This document shows, piece after piece, positions 7,303 through 14,308 of a DNA stretch of 16,839 nt. Positions within the stretch are counted from its first letter, which is position 1, and each line of letters begins with the position of its first letter. Source of the DNA: Candidatus Sumerlaeota bacterium. GTDB taxonomy: Bacteria > Sumerlaeota > Sumerlaeia > JADFCT01. The DNA lies in the NCBI GenBank assembly GCA_026398575.1, contig JAPLSP010000146.1:1-16839 (forward strand), in the 5' to 3' direction. The notes under the pieces were generated by a model. The model searched no databases, was not told the DNA's origin, and worked only from the letters and a program-made list of their open reading frames with translations. The position numbers and the translations under genes are program-made.

Positions 7303-7332
7303 TTGACGAACCAGGCGCCGATTTGGGACAAT
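7303..7332 (+). promoter_or_regulatory. Candidate sigma70-type promoter TTGACG-18-GACAAT for pyrDK
   Basis: TTGACG (7303-7308) and GACAAT (7327-7332) are separated by 18 bp and match the consensus at 5/6 and 4/6 positions. Transcription from it would start near 7339, about 34 nt before the ATG at 7373. This argues against the in-frame ATG at 7331, which lies inside the -10 box. Confidence 0.45.
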
Positions 7333-7372
7333 GCAAGCGCTGAGACAGGAGATGAGCCAAGGACGGTACCCC

Positions 7373-8401
7373 ATGCATGATCCCGAAAATGACGAGAACG
7401 TTTTTGGATGCTGGTCGGATGACTTTTTGAGTCCGAAGGAAAAGACGTTGCGCGAAGAGACCCCGCAGGAGCGGGAGGAACGCGCGCAGATGCTGAAAAC
7501 GGAAATTTTTGGCCGGACGCTGCGCTCGCCGCTGATTCTGGCCTCGGGCATCCTGGGCACGACCAAGTCGCTCCTCAAGCGCGTCGGCGAGATGGGCGCC
7601 GGCGCCGTCACGATCAAGTCCATCAGTATCTCGCCGCGCTCCGGACATCCGAACCCGGTGGTCCTTGCGTTCGGCCCCGGCATGATCAACGCCGTCGGCT
7701 ACTCGAACCCGGGCCTCGAGAACGCCTGCGCCGAGTACGCGGACCTGAGCGACGTGCCCTGCCCGGTCATCGGCTCGCTGATTGGAACCCAGCCGGAGGA
7801 ATTCGCGGTGGTGGCGTCGGCGTTCGACAAGCTGGACTTCGCTGCGCTTGAAATTCCGGTCTCATGTCCGCACACGCCCGGCTTCGGCAAGATGGCGCGG
7901 CAGGATACGCCGGAAATGGTTCTGACGATCCTGAAATGGGTCCGGGCCAACACCACCAAGCCGGTCTTCATCAAGGTTCCAGCGGCGGCGCAGAATCTGA
8001 GCGAGCTGGTGGCCGCGGCGCGCGAGGGCGGCGCCTGCGGCATCACGGCGGTCAATACCATCGGCCCCGGGATGCTCATCAACATTGACGCCCGCAAGCC
8101 CTATCTCGGCTTCGGCATCGGCGGCGTCAGCGGACCGGCCTTGAAGCCGCTGGCGGTGGCGGCCACGTACGCCATCGCTGCGAGCTGTGACATTCCCATC
8201 ATCGGCACGGGCGGCGTGATGACGGGCGAAGACGCCCTCGAACTGATCATGGCCGGCGCCGTGGGCGTCGGGGTGGGGACGGCGGTGATCGAGCGCGGGA
8301 TCGAGGCGTTTGAACTGATCGCGCGCGAAATGGCCGACTGGATGCGCGCGCGCGGCGTCAAGAATCTGGATGAAATACGGGGGGCCGCTCATGCGAAATG
8401 A
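7373..8401 (+). CDS. pyrD: Dihydroorotate dehydrogenase, catalytic subunit (class 1B)
   Basis: Oxidises dihydroorotate to orotate with FMN in pyrimidine biosynthesis; a cytosolic TIM-barrel enzyme. Visible landmarks are SPLILASGILG near the core start, FGPGMINAVGYSNPG (FMN/substrate region), the active-site loop SCPHTPGFGK with catalytic-type Cys165, FIKVPAA, VNTIGPGMLINIDARKPYL, GGVSGPALKPLAV, and the phosphate-binding end IIGTGGVMTGEDALELIMAGA. The core begins at Met54 of the longest frame (ATG 7490, with GGGAGG upstream), giving the usual length of about 300 residues. I report ATG 7373 (AAGGA 9 nt upstream) because the intervening 39 codons look coding and a promoter lies just upstream. 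They would form a charged extension not typical of the family. The gene overlaps pyrK by 11 bp, indicating translational coupling. Start uncertain; family confident. Confidence 0.92.
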   Translation: MHDPENDENVFGCWSDDFLSPKEKTLREETPQEREERAQMLKTEIFGRTLRSPLILASGILGTTKSLLKRVGEMGAGAVTIKSISISPRSGHPNPVVLAFGPGMINAVGYSNPGLENACAEYADLSDVPCPVIGSLIGTQPEEFAVVASAFDKLDFAALEIPVSCPHTPGFGKMARQDTPEMVLTILKWVRANTTKPVFIKVPAAAQNLSELVAAAREGGACGITAVNTIGPGMLINIDARKPYLGFGIGGVSGPALKPLAVAATYAIAASCDIPIIGTGGVMTGEDALELIMAGAVGVGVGTAVIERGIEAFELIAREMADWMRARGVKNLDEIRGAAHAK

Positions 8402-9191
8402 TTTGCCGAAAATGTGCCGGATCGTCGAGCGGCAGGAACAGGGAAATTCCTGCGTCGCGTTGACGCTCGATTATTGCTGCGACTTCACACCCGGCCAGTT
8501 TCTGATGATATGGCTGCCGGGCGTGGACGAAAAGCCGTTCAGCATTTCGAAGCATATAAGGGAGACGGTGGTGACCTATGATGGGACGATGGAACAGGGT
8601 ATCTGCGAAATCACCGTCAAGCGCCTCGGCCCCGTCTCGGAACGGATTGCCAATCTGCGGGTCGGAGACAGCGTCGGCGTGCGCGGCCCGCATGGGCGCG
8701 GCTATTCCTGGGACAGCGACGGCTGCTTTGTCGCGGGAGGCGTCGGGCTGGCCGCCATGGCGCCGCTCATAGCTATCATGAGCCGCGCGCCGATTCTCTA
8801 CGGCGAAAATACCGCCGAGCAGTTGATGTTCCTGTACCGCTTCCCGAAGATGCGTATTTTCACGGTGGACGGCAGCCGCGGCGAAAAAGGATTTCCCACC
8901 GACGCGCTGCCCGCCCTGCTGGCCGAAGGGAAGATCAAGAAAGTCTATACCTGCGGCCCTGAGATCATGATGACGAAAGTCGTGAAGATCTGCCATGAGG
9001 CCGGCGTGGCAAGCGAGGTGTCGCTCGAACGCTACATGAAATGCGCCGTGGGCGTGTGCGGACAGTGCTGCATGGACGGCCTGCGCGTCTGCGCCGACGG
9101 CCCGGTTTTTGACGGCGAGCAATTGTTCAACGCCAAAGATTTCGGCTTCCGCAAGCTGGACAAATCAGGGACATGGGTGATGAGGCGATAG
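8391..9191 (+). CDS. pyrK: Dihydroorotate dehydrogenase electron-transfer subunit (FAD/2Fe-2S)
   Basis: A 266-residue ferredoxin-NADP reductase-type protein that passes electrons from PyrD FMN through FAD and a 2Fe-2S cluster to NAD. An FAD-binding beta-barrel includes DEKPFSIS (residues 46-53, the RxYS-type motif). GGVGLAAMAPL from residue 116 is the nucleotide-binding glycine loop, and YTCGPEIMM is the conserved CGP motif. The C-terminal cluster site is CAVGVCGQCCMDGLRVC with Cys218, Cys223, Cys226 and Cys234 (C-x4-C-x2-C-x7-C), followed by ADGPVF as in PyrK. I chose ATG 8391 over the in-frame ATG 8370: the seven extra residues lie inside the pyrD coding end and have no ribosome-binding site, while a G-rich run precedes 8391. 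pyrD-first order is the reverse of the common Firmicutes pyrK-pyrD order. A general FNR-like reductase is the alternative, but the adjacent pyrD makes PyrK likely. Confidence 0.9.
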   Translation: MRNDLPKMCRIVERQEQGNSCVALTLDYCCDFTPGQFLMIWLPGVDEKPFSISKHIRETVVTYDGTMEQGICEITVKRLGPVSERIANLRVGDSVGVRGPHGRGYSWDSDGCFVAGGVGLAAMAPLIAIMSRAPILYGENTAEQLMFLYRFPKMRIFTVDGSRGEKGFPTDALPALLAEGKIKKVYTCGPEIMMTKVVKICHEAGVASEVSLERYMKCAVGVCGQCCMDGLRVCADGPVFDGEQLFNAKDFGFRKLDKSGTWVMRR

Positions 9192-9228
9192 CCTGGCCAG
9201 CGCGAATCGGGCAGGCTCAGGCGCCGCA

Positions 9229-9314
9229 GTCCGACGGGTCCGACCGGTCCGACGGGTCCGACCAGTCCGTGTTCGTCCGTGTCAGTCCGTGCCCGTCTGT
9301 GTCAGTCCGTGTCA
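9229..9314 (+). repeat. Composite tandem array: 4 x 9-bp GTCCGACNN then 5 x 10-bp GTCCGTGNNN
   Basis: Units GTCCGACGG, GTCCGACCG, GTCCGACGG and GTCCGACCA are followed without a gap by GTCCGTGTTC, GTCCGTGTCA, GTCCGTGCCC, GTCTGTGTCA and GTCCGTGTCA. All nine share the GTCCG head (one GTCTG), and the period changes from 9 to 10 at 9265. The array fills the centre of the 152-bp gap between pyrK and the next aldo/keto reductase. It stays open in that gene's frame, but the family start lies downstream at 9344. Confidence 0.93.
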
Positions 9315-9343
9315 GCTTCAAAAATTCCGCAAAAGGTTTGGCA

Positions 9344-10348
9344 ATGCTTTTTCGCAATCTGGGTTCTTCGGGTATTCAGGCTTCCGTGGTCGGCCTGGGC
9401 GCTTGGGCGATCGGCGGATGGATGTGGGGCGGCTGCGAAGAGGATGACGCCATTCGCGCGATTCACGCCAGCCTCGATAGCGGCGTCAACCTGATTGACA
9501 CCGCGCCGGCTTACGGGTTCGGACACTCGGAGGAAATCGTCGGCAAAGCGTTGCGCGACCGGCGCGACCAAGTCGTCCTGGCCACGAAGTGCGGTCTCAT
9601 CTGGGATCGCGTGGCGGGCTTATTCCATTTTCACTCCGATGAAAAAGGACGCACCCGGCAGCCTTCGAAACTGCAAATCTATCGTTACCTGCATCCCGAC
9701 TCGATCCGCCAGGAGATCGAGCGCAGCCTTCGCCGGTTGGCGACGGACCGCATTGACCTTTATCAATGCCACTGGACGGACCCGACCACGCCGCTGGCCG
9801 ACACGCTGGGCGCCTTGCTGAAGCTCAAGGAAGAGGGCAAGATTCGCGCGATCGGCGTCTCGAACGCCGGCATGGATACGCTGGGCGCTGGCGCCGGGGC
9901 GATTGACACGGACCAGGAAAAATTCAGCATGTTGGATCGCGCCGTCGAGCAGCGCGGGCAACTCGAATTTTGCCTTCGGAACAACATCGCCGTGCTGGCG
10001 TATTCGCCAATGGCGCTGGGATTGCTGACCGGCGAGATCGGCCCCGAGCGTGAATTCCGCGAAGGCGACCTGCGGCGCGATCATCCGCGCTTCACCAAAG
10101 AAAATCGCATTCGCGTCAGAGCGATGCTGGACCAGATGCGCCCCATCGCCGAACGGCTCAAAGCGACGCTGGGGCAGTTGGTTATCGCCTGGACCTTTTC
10201 GCAATCCGGACTGACGCACGTCCTGTGCGGCGCGCGCAACGGCGATCAAGCGCGCTCCAACGCCCAGGCCGGCCGCCTGCGCCTGACGCCCGAAGACATC
10301 GCCGCCATCAATCGCATCCTTGATCCGGTTCAACCCCTTCAGGATTGA
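9344..10348 (+). CDS. Aldo/keto reductase
   Basis: A 334-residue cytosolic NAD(P)H-dependent oxidoreductase of the aldo/keto reductase TIM-barrel family, closest in appearance to the bacterial YhdN/Gsp69-like group. I take ATG 9344 as the start because MLFRNLGSSG is the family N-terminus; a weak AAAGG lies about 9 nt upstream. The frame is open back to 9173, but that part would be encoded by the 9/10-bp repeat array. The catalytic tetrad is Asp52 and Tyr57 (LIDTAPAYG), Lys82 (LATKCG) and His143 (DLYQCHW). IRAIGVSN and VLCGARNGDQARSN are the usual cofactor-site segments. Physiological substrate unknown. It has no Fe-S motifs, unlike the other aldo/keto reductase at 3950-5059, so the two are not recent duplicates. 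Confidence 0.93.
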   Translation: MLFRNLGSSGIQASVVGLGAWAIGGWMWGGCEEDDAIRAIHASLDSGVNLIDTAPAYGFGHSEEIVGKALRDRRDQVVLATKCGLIWDRVAGLFHFHSDEKGRTRQPSKLQIYRYLHPDSIRQEIERSLRRLATDRIDLYQCHWTDPTTPLADTLGALLKLKEEGKIRAIGVSNAGMDTLGAGAGAIDTDQEKFSMLDRAVEQRGQLEFCLRNNIAVLAYSPMALGLLTGEIGPEREFREGDLRRDHPRFTKENRIRVRAMLDQMRPIAERLKATLGQLVIAWTFSQSGLTHVLCGARNGDQARSNAQAGRLRLTPEDIAAINRILDPVQPLQD

Positions 10349-10363
10349 AAAATATACGCGCAT

Positions 10364-10416
10364 GCAACCCACCGGTTGCCACCGGGGGCTATTCAGATTC
10401 ATCCCCTCCGGGGATG
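10364..10416. repeat. Palindromic intergenic element with two stem-loops
   Basis: Just after the aldo/keto reductase stop lies an imperfect hairpin (CCACCGG, then CCGGGGG), then CTATTCAGATT, then a perfect hairpin CATCCCC-TCC-GGGGATG at 10400-10416. From memory, the overall form (CACCGG..GGCTATTCA..CCCTCCGGG) resembles a dispersed element seen in several environmental bacterial genomes; I cannot verify that here. It could end transcription of the upstream gene, although no T-tract follows. Confidence 0.6.
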
Positions 10417-10643
10417 GCCTTGCTTAATGAAACATAAGCGGGATCGGAATTCGTTACCGTTTTTATGAACTGGAACACTTCGTATTCTGCTTTTCGCGCT
10501 TGAATCCGCCGCGCGCGGCAGAAGAGACTCTTCATGAGATGCGACACGCTATTTTCTTATGGCGAATGATGCAATGGCTCTGGTAGCGCCAGCGGCAGGG
10601 CGAGCTTATTAAGACGCTCGTTCAGATCGCGGCGTTTGTTCTT
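10417..10643. other. Gap upstream of glycosyltransferase; no confident gene
   Basis: About 230 bp before the first possible start of the next gene. I see a 13-bp palindrome, GAAGAG-A-CTCTTC, at 10521-10533. Two tandem ATGs at 10566 and 10569 are in the same frame as the downstream glycosyltransferase but are cut off by TAG at 10584-10586. No convincing promoter or ribosome-binding site was found. Confidence 0.5.
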
Positions 10644-13430
10644 GTGGCGATGGCGGGCGTCAATTGCCTGAATCCGATCTCATCCATGCACTCGCTGACG
10701 GATTCGGGAACCTTCAGCGGCATCGGCATGAGCATCCTCGACGGCAAAATTCCGTATCGTGACATCTGGGAACAAAAGCCGCCGATGACGTTTTACATCA
10801 ACGCCTTTGCGCTGAAGGCCGGCGGTCGAACGTTCACCAGCATCCATGATTGCGAACGGCTCTTCTCTCTCTTGCGCGCCGTTCTTTTTTTCCTGATCCT
10901 TCTCCATGCGTTCGACAGCGCGCTGCTTGCTCTCATCGCAACCGCGTTCCTGCTGCTTCATTTTAACCAAGCCGCTGTTTTTCAATGGGGCAATCTGACG
11001 GAAGAATACGGCACGATTTTCGTTTTGGCCGGAATTGTTTTCGCCGTGCTCGCACGCTCAAAGAGTTCCGAGTTCCGGGTTCCGAGTTCCGAGTCCCAAG
11101 CCCCAGTTCCGAGTTCCGAGTTCCGGGTTCCGAGTTCCGAGACCTTAGTTCCGAGTTCCGAGTTCCGGGTTCCGAGTCTCGAAGCCCCAGTTCCGAGTTC
11201 CGAGCCCCAAGACACAAGTTCCGAGTTCCGAGTTCCGAGTTCCGAGTCCCAGGTGCTGAGTTCCGAGCCCCCAATCCCGAATCCCGAGTCCCCAGCCCCG
11301 ACCACTGGCCCCTGCCCCCTGACCCCTGATCCCTGCCCTTCCCCCCGCTTTCCGCTCTGCGTGCTTTCCGGATTTTTCTTCGCGCTGGCCGCTTTCACCA
11401 AAGAGCCTTTCCTTCTCTCCAGCATCCCCTGGTTTTTCTTCATATTGTTTCAGCGGGCGAATTCCTGGAAGACGCGCGTCGTCCGCGCGGGCTGCTTCAT
11501 TGGCGGCGCGCTGATTCCCGCTTTGTTTTTTGTCCTCTACTTGGCCGCGCATGGCGTGTTGGGCGATTGGTACGACACTGTCACATTCTCCGTTTCTTAT
11601 ACCTCCCGCTATTCGGGCAATACCTCGACCTGGGCAAAGTTGAAATCCAACGCCCAGCCGGTCCTGGAGAAAGTTATTGGCGTCTCCAACGTGAGGCTCT
11701 CGCCCTCCGGCATTCCTCCAAAACCCGGTGAGACGATTGAAAAGGCGTTCGGCATCGCATACGTGAAAGGCAAAGTCACCCGCCTGACAATGACACCGCT
11801 GATCTGCGCGGCGCTGGGCTTGATTGGCGCGCTCTTTTATCCTTTCGTGAAAAAATATCACGGCTTCCCGTTGGCGGCGGCGGCGGCGTTTTTCTTCGAT
11901 TATGTGGGCACGGCGCTCTCGGGACGTTCGCTCGGCCATTACTATATGCAGCTGGTTCCGTCCTATATTCTGCTCGGCGCTTGCGGCGCGGCGCTGTTGA
12001 TGGATCTGGCGGAACGGCTGCATCTATGGCGGTTCTGGATTTTGGCGCTGGCGGTGGCTTCGATTTATTTCTGGGATCGCGGCGCGCTCGAACAGTGGAG
12101 GAACGAACTGAACGCTGAATATAAAAACGTGACGATCAGCCCCATGGGGCAATATATCCGCGATAACAGCGAGGAGGACGATCAGATTTGGTCGCCCTAC
12201 GGCCACGCCTCGCGCTTTTACATTGAAGCCGGTCGCGCGTGTGCGGTCAGGTTTCCCAATCTTTCGGACATGGTTGTGGTGGACACTTGGAAAAACACCG
12301 CGAAGCAGAAAATTGACGCCCTCAAGGAGGAGCTGAAAGCCAAGCCTCCCAAATTCATCGTCATCGAGGACTATGGCACGCTCATGAAGTATGGGCTGAT
12401 GGCCTGGATCGAGGCGAATTACATCAAAACCCCGATTCAGGAGCATGGCGGATATAATATGGCGCATCTCTGGGCGCGACGCTCGGATACGGACGCCTCG
12501 GGAAACTTCCGGAGGCGCACGCGCTCCCAGACAGCCCAGGACCAGGAGTTTATCAAGAGCCGGACCCGTCCGGGCGAGACTCCGATGGTTCTTTCGGGCC
12601 CGGACGGCGCCGAAAACACGAGTGCCAGCCAATGGCTCAAACGCCTGAAGGAAGGTTTTGACGGGAGCATCTTCCTGGATGTCTCGGACGCCATGCGCAT
12701 GGGGACGGCGGGGAGCGAGTGCGCGGGGGCGCTCGTGAGCGGTTATCGGCTGATCGAAAAAAGCCCGGACGAAAATATCATCCTTTTCCGTGGAAGGCTC
12801 GGGCCCGCTGCTCCGGGCGCCGCAACAAGTTCCACTTCTGCCCTTTCGGCGACAGGCGCCTGCCTGCCTCCGGCGCCCAAGCGGCCTGCTTTGGCGCACA
12901 TCTGGCTGACCGAGCCATTTGTCTTTTCCGCCGACGGCAAGTTTCTCGGTCTTCGCAAGCGATGGACTCAAAAGGTGATGCTGCCGCCAAGCTTCACCAT
13001 CGAATTCATCGTCAAACCCGCAAAACAGCAGGTTCCCTTCGCGCACATCCTGGGCAATCATCCCGGCGTCAACGGACGGGAGGGATTCGTGATTCAGCAG
13101 GTGGGGAGCAACGTCAATCAATACATCTTTTCGTATGGTGACGGCGCGCAATTCTACAACAGCGTTCAGTTTTCGTTGAAGCCGGAGGTTTGGAGTTTCG
13201 TGACGCTGACGGTTGACCGGCAGAAGGTTGACTGCTATGTCAATGGCGCGCTGGTTTCGTCCCGGATGGAACGAAGCGCAATCAAGAACAGCGAATTGCC
13301 GCTGGCGGTGGGAGACTGGTTTCGCGGCGACCGCCCGTTCGCCGGGATTGTGCGCGAAGTGCGGATCACGGCGGGCGCGGCGTCAGCCGCGGAAATTCAG
13401 CAGCTCTGGGCTGGACGCAAGACAAACTGA
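10644..13430 (+). CDS. GT39-like membrane glycosyltransferase with repeat insert and C-terminal LamG-like domain
   Basis: At least 928 residues, starting from GTG 10644. The N-terminal half is polytopic and GT39/ArnT-like. The first lumenal loop contains TDSGTFSGIGMSILDGKIPYRDIWEQKPP in pieces (acidic Asp, then PYRDxWExKPP). A later loop has GRSLGHYYMQLVPSYILL, the H-Y-x-x-Q-L-x-P motif of this fold. Such enzymes use polyprenyl-phosphate sugars at the outer face of the membrane. Residues about 141-231 are a Ser/Glu/Pro-rich insert encoded by heptamer repeats between two helices. From about residue 758, PSFTIEFIVKP, FAHILGNHPG, VWSFVTLTVDRQKVDCYVNGALV and GIVREVRI mark a concanavalin-like (LamG) beta-sandwich. 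The first hydrophobic segment begins upstream of the GTG, so the true start is unclear (TAG at 10584). It lies 67 bp before rfbF, probably one operon. Confidence 0.85.
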   Translation: MAMAGVNCLNPISSMHSLTDSGTFSGIGMSILDGKIPYRDIWEQKPPMTFYINAFALKAGGRTFTSIHDCERLFSLLRAVLFFLILLHAFDSALLALIATAFLLLHFNQAAVFQWGNLTEEYGTIFVLAGIVFAVLARSKSSEFRVPSSESQAPVPSSEFRVPSSETLVPSSEFRVPSLEAPVPSSEPQDTSSEFRVPSSESQVLSSEPPIPNPESPAPTTGPCPLTPDPCPSPRFPLCVLSGFFFALAAFTKEPFLLSSIPWFFFILFQRANSWKTRVVRAGCFIGGALIPALFFVLYLAAHGVLGDWYDTVTFSVSYTSRYSGNTSTWAKLKSNAQPVLEKVIGVSNVRLSPSGIPPKPGETIEKAFGIAYVKGKVTRLTMTPLICAALGLIGALFYPFVKKYHGFPLAAAAAFFFDYVGTALSGRSLGHYYMQLVPSYILLGACGAALLMDLAERLHLWRFWILALAVASIYFWDRGALEQWRNELNAEYKNVTISPMGQYIRDNSEEDDQIWSPYGHASRFYIEAGRACAVRFPNLSDMVVVDTWKNTAKQKIDALKEELKAKPPKFIVIEDYGTLMKYGLMAWIEANYIKTPIQEHGGYNMAHLWARRSDTDASGNFRRRTRSQTAQDQEFIKSRTRPGETPMVLSGPDGAENTSASQWLKRLKEGFDGSIFLDVSDAMRMGTAGSECAGALVSGYRLIEKSPDENIILFRGRLGPAAPGAATSSTSALSATGACLPPAPKRPALAHIWLTEPFVFSADGKFLGLRKRWTQKVMLPPSFTIEFIVKPAKQQVPFAHILGNHPGVNGREGFVIQQVGSNVNQYIFSYGDGAQFYNSVQFSLKPEVWSFVTLTVDRQKVDCYVNGALVSSRMERSAIKNSELPLAVGDWFRGDRPFAGIVREVRITAGAASAAEIQQLWAGRKTN
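11065..11266 (+). repeat. Heptanucleotide array GTTCCGA, about 29 units, with higher-order periodicity
   Basis: Twenty-eight 7-bp units plus one 6-bp unit (GCCCCA, 11100-11105). GTTCCGA and GTTCCGG units are interspersed with variants such as GTCCCAA, GACCTTA, GTCTCGA and GCCCCAA. Runs of canonical units restart at 11065, 11106, 11148, 11190, 11218 and 11260, giving steps of 41, 42, 42, 28 and 42 bp. It encodes cyclic SSEFRVP peptides. GTTCCGA has no stop codon in any of the six frames. Confidence 0.97.
11267..11337 (+). repeat. C-rich heptamer tail ending in CCCTGNC x4
   Basis: Degenerate heptamers such as CCCGAAT and CCCGAGT lead into four registered units, CCCTGCC, CCCTGAC, CCCTGAT and CCCTGCC, at 11310-11337. 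It translates to a Pro-rich stretch ending PLTPDPCPSPRF, directly before the next membrane helix. One frame of CCCTGAC contains TGA, so unlike GTTCCGA this word is not frame-neutral. Confidence 0.85.
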
Positions 13431-13497
13431 ATTGACCGAATTGAATTCAAGCGCGGAAGCGTTGCGATGATTCATATCTAAGAATCGGAGGCAAACA

Positions 13498-14280
13498 ATG
13501 AAAGCCGTTATTCTTTGTGGCGGACAGGGAAGCCGCATCCGCGACGTCAGCGAGGCCATCCCCAAACCGATGCTCTCCATCGGCGGCAAGCCGATCCTAT
13601 GGCACATCATGAAGATCTATGCGGCCCACGGCGTCAAAGATTTTGTCTTGTGCCTGGGCTATAAGGGCTGGCTGATTCGCGAGTTCTTCCTGAACTACCT
13701 GGCGATGACCTCCGACTTCACGATCGGGCTTGACCAGCGGCGTGAAATTCAGTTCCACGGCGACGTCGAGGAGGCCGATTGGCGCGTGACGCTGGCCGAT
13801 ACGGGCGATGAGACGATGACGGCCGGGCGCATCTGGCGGATTCGCAAATACGTCGAAGACGAGGAGCATTTCTGCGTCACTTATGGCGACGGCGTCGGCA
13901 ACGTCAATGTCCGCGCGCTGATCGAACAGCATCAGCGTTCGGGCTTGGCCGCCACGTTGACGGGCGTGCGCGTGGCCGGGCGGTTCGGCGAGCTGGTCAG
14001 CGAGGGGGGGCGCGTGGTGATCTTCAATGAAAAGCCGGCAATCACTGCGGGGCGAATCAACGGCGGCTTCATGGTCTTCGACGCCAAGCGGGTTTGGGAG
14101 TACTTCGATGACAATCCGACCACCGTCCTCGAACGCGAGCCGCTCATGCGTCTGGCCGGCGCCCGCCAGCTGGGCGTTTACGAACACGACGGCTATTGGC
14201 AATGCATGGACACCCTGCGCGAATACATCGCCCTCAACGATCTATGGGACAAGGGCAACGTGCCGTGGAAGGTATGGTGA
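13498..14280 (+). CDS. rfbF: Glucose-1-phosphate cytidylyltransferase
   Basis: A 260-residue cytosolic enzyme making CDP-glucose from CTP and glucose-1-phosphate, the entry step to CDP-linked dideoxy- and branched sugars of surface polysaccharides. GGAGG sits 8 nt before the ATG. The nucleotidyltransferase signature GGQGSRI is at residues 8-14 (family form GGxGTRL), and PKPM has Lys23. TYGDGVGNVN carries the metal-binding Asp131. NEKP, then RINGGFMVF and MDTLREYI, match the RfbF family closely over its full usual length. No CDP-glucose 4,6-dehydratase (rfbG) follows, which is unusual because the two are normally adjacent; the downstream gene is a glycosidase. It is probably co-transcribed with the glycosyltransferase (67 bp upstream) and the GH31 gene (28 bp downstream). 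Very confident. Confidence 0.96.
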   Translation: MKAVILCGGQGSRIRDVSEAIPKPMLSIGGKPILWHIMKIYAAHGVKDFVLCLGYKGWLIREFFLNYLAMTSDFTIGLDQRREIQFHGDVEEADWRVTLADTGDETMTAGRIWRIRKYVEDEEHFCVTYGDGVGNVNVRALIEQHQRSGLAATLTGVRVAGRFGELVSEGGRVVIFNEKPAITAGRINGGFMVFDAKRVWEYFDDNPTTVLEREPLMRLAGARQLGVYEHDGYWQCMDTLREYIALNDLWDKGNVPWKVW

Positions 14281-14308
14281 AACCGATCAGGGAGGGAGGG
14301 TCATCACG

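Noticed and set aside
9173..9343. N-terminal extension of the second aldo/keto reductase
   Set aside because: The extension would be encoded by the 9/10-bp repeat array, while MLFRNLGSSG at 9344 is the standard family start.
10534..10569. An 11-codon leader-peptide frame before the glycosyltransferase
   Set aside because: No ribosome-binding site, no regulatory codon run and no attenuator-like structure; too short to support.
10963..12023. Minus-strand open frames over the GTTCCGA array
   Set aside because: GTTCCGA has no stop in any frame on either strand, so long antisense frames are expected by chance.
14027..14308. Extension of the GH31 frame back into rfbF
   Set aside because: It overlaps rfbF out of frame. 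A signal peptide and strong ribosome-binding site fix the start at 14309.
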